Below are positions 62,842 through 64,000 of a stretch of DNA of 64,000 nt, in pieces. Made by a program: the position numbers and the translations under genes. Position 1 is the first letter of the stretch; the number at the start of each line of letters is the position of its first letter. The stretch lies in assembly GCA_013396525.1 (NCBI GenBank), contig VWYX01000728.1, positions 368,916 through 432,915 of the forward strand. The letters run 5' to 3'. Source of the stretch: Chaetorhynchus papuensis (Eukaryota; Chordata; Aves; Passeriformes; Rhipiduridae). The notes beneath the pieces were generated by a model. That model did not search any database, was not told where the DNA came from, and saw nothing but the letters and a program-made list of their open reading frames with translations.

Positions 62842-64000
62842 AAAGAGACTAGTAATGTGTCCGTGTACAACTGTTATTGTGTTCTGTTTTCCTTTACAGG
62901 GAAAGGTGATTTGAGCTTGCAGGATAATGTTCGAGTTACCTGTCTTTTAATATGTGGTGTGTAATATAACAGGGGAGGGGGGCAGTAGTCTAAGTATGAT
63001 TTCTCAATTTTTCAGGGAAATTCTGTGTTATATTTGAAGGAATGAAACCCCAATTTATAGGAAAATTATACCTTGGTAAAAGATACTTAAAAATGTAAAA
63101 ATCCTTTTTCTGAAAACATTCATAGGAGATGTTTTATTGTTGTGTGACTATACTAACACATATGGGTGATATAGCTGTTAATTTACATGGAAGAGAAACA
63201 GTCTTTTTGTGTGAATTCACTGTGGGGCAGGAGAAGAAACTGTGTGGGTACAGTGAATATGTTTAAGCATAGACTGGCTCCTTACCTTCCCCTTTTCCCT
63301 GTCAAGTGATTATTAACAGATCATAATGGTCTCATGGTGATGGCTATTCAGAAGAATTTCGTACAGATGAATCACAAAGCATGGAGACAATGGCTTAAGA
63401 AAATCCATAAAGTGTGGGTGAAACCTGTGCACTGGGCCAGGCAGAGTATTTAATTTTGGCAGGTTTGCTTGAACGTGAATTAATCACAGTTTTACAGAAT
63501 CGCATGATACACACTCATAGATTCTTAATGAATAATTTGATTTTTCCCTCTGTTAAAAATGCATTATTAATGCACATATAAGATCATATAAACAAAAGAA
63601 ACTGCCATCAAAATACTTTTAGCATTGACAATTTCTTCTTCCAGCATTAAGACAATGCTTTAAACTTGGTTTTGTCTTTCATGTTTGCTGCCTGTACTTG
63701 ACACATCATAAAGGTCGGTATGAAGACTGGAAGACTTTTTACAAATACAGATTTCAGAGGTCTAATAAAACATGATTTCTCCCAGTTTTATAACTGGTCG
63801 GAAGAGTGATGCAGCAAAAAGAGTTTTGTGGGGAGGAAACTGTCCCCTGCTCAAAGCCGAATACGGGTTTATTCTGCACCAAATTTTCAAATAGGATATC
63901 AGAATCTTGCCTACAGATTCACAGATGCAGAAAACAAGATGTAAAAATATAACAGCTAAGGTTTGTATAAATTAAATTATGTAAGTTCCCATTGATGCCA

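Larger units (their letters stand above)
58999..64000. other. Non-coding stretch to window end
   Basis: No gene is supported. It is AT-rich throughout. The T/G tract at 61927-61997 and the paired TAATTA sites at 62825-62841 are listed separately; nothing else is recognised. Confidence 0.5.

Noticed and set aside
1..64000. CRISPR arrays, bacterial operons, insertion sequences
   Set aside because: No regularly spaced direct repeats or prokaryotic gene density; the repeats present are vertebrate types.

Overview
The window reads as AT-rich, non-coding nuclear DNA from a bird, probably a passerine. Four things point that way. There are three short fragments of chicken-repeat-1 (CR1) LINE 3' ends. 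There is a degraded older CR1/L3-clade LINE. There are two copies of a roughly 1-kb endogenous-retrovirus LTR that I recall as abundant in passerines (ERVL type, TguLTRL2-like; name from memory, unverified). Finally, there is vertebrate-style sparse CpG with many poly-A/T and T/G-rich simple repeats. A 795-base run of N marks an assembly gap. I found no protein-coding gene, exon pair, tRNA, rRNA or other structural RNA that I can support. The open frames present are short and have no domain I recognise, and the longest lie inside the LTRs or run through the gap.

Layout. 1-12649: non-coding sequence with A/C-rich and poly-A tracts and two high-complexity blocks (about 1980-2620 and 10850-11300) that look like conserved regulatory DNA. 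12650-13013: a CR1 tail on the minus strand followed by a T/G-rich tract. 13014-17763: AT-rich, with a GC-richer patch just before the LTR. 17764-18770: an end-to-end solo LTR, minus orientation, with TG...CA ends and a 4-bp flanking duplication. 18771-26274: non-coding, holding the gap at 23401-24195. About 26276-26337: a CR1 tail, plus strand. 26338-39034: non-coding, with a pyrimidine-biased stretch and one weak open-frame cluster at 33719-34009. 39035-40270: a heavily decayed CR1/L3-like LINE on the minus strand with a T/G repeat expanded inside it. 40271-44603: includes a TAAT-rich block (42770-43340). 44604-45231: a second, truncated LTR copy on the plus strand. 45232-53471: includes the most CpG-dense unique block of the window (46870-47270). 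About 53472-53556: a third CR1 tail. 53557-64000: non-coding, with a perfect 10-bp hairpin (56638-56661), an inverted repeat (54839-54920), a CRE-like site, microsatellites, and a pair of TAATTA sites (62825-62841).

There are no genes acting together here, so I describe no pathway. The likeliest setting is an intron or a gene desert with scattered candidate enhancers. I saw no sign of a new enzyme or defence system. The observations most worth following are the candidate conserved elements, the decayed LINE with its nested repeat, and the two opposed LTRs. All family assignments rest on remembered consensus sequences, not on a search.
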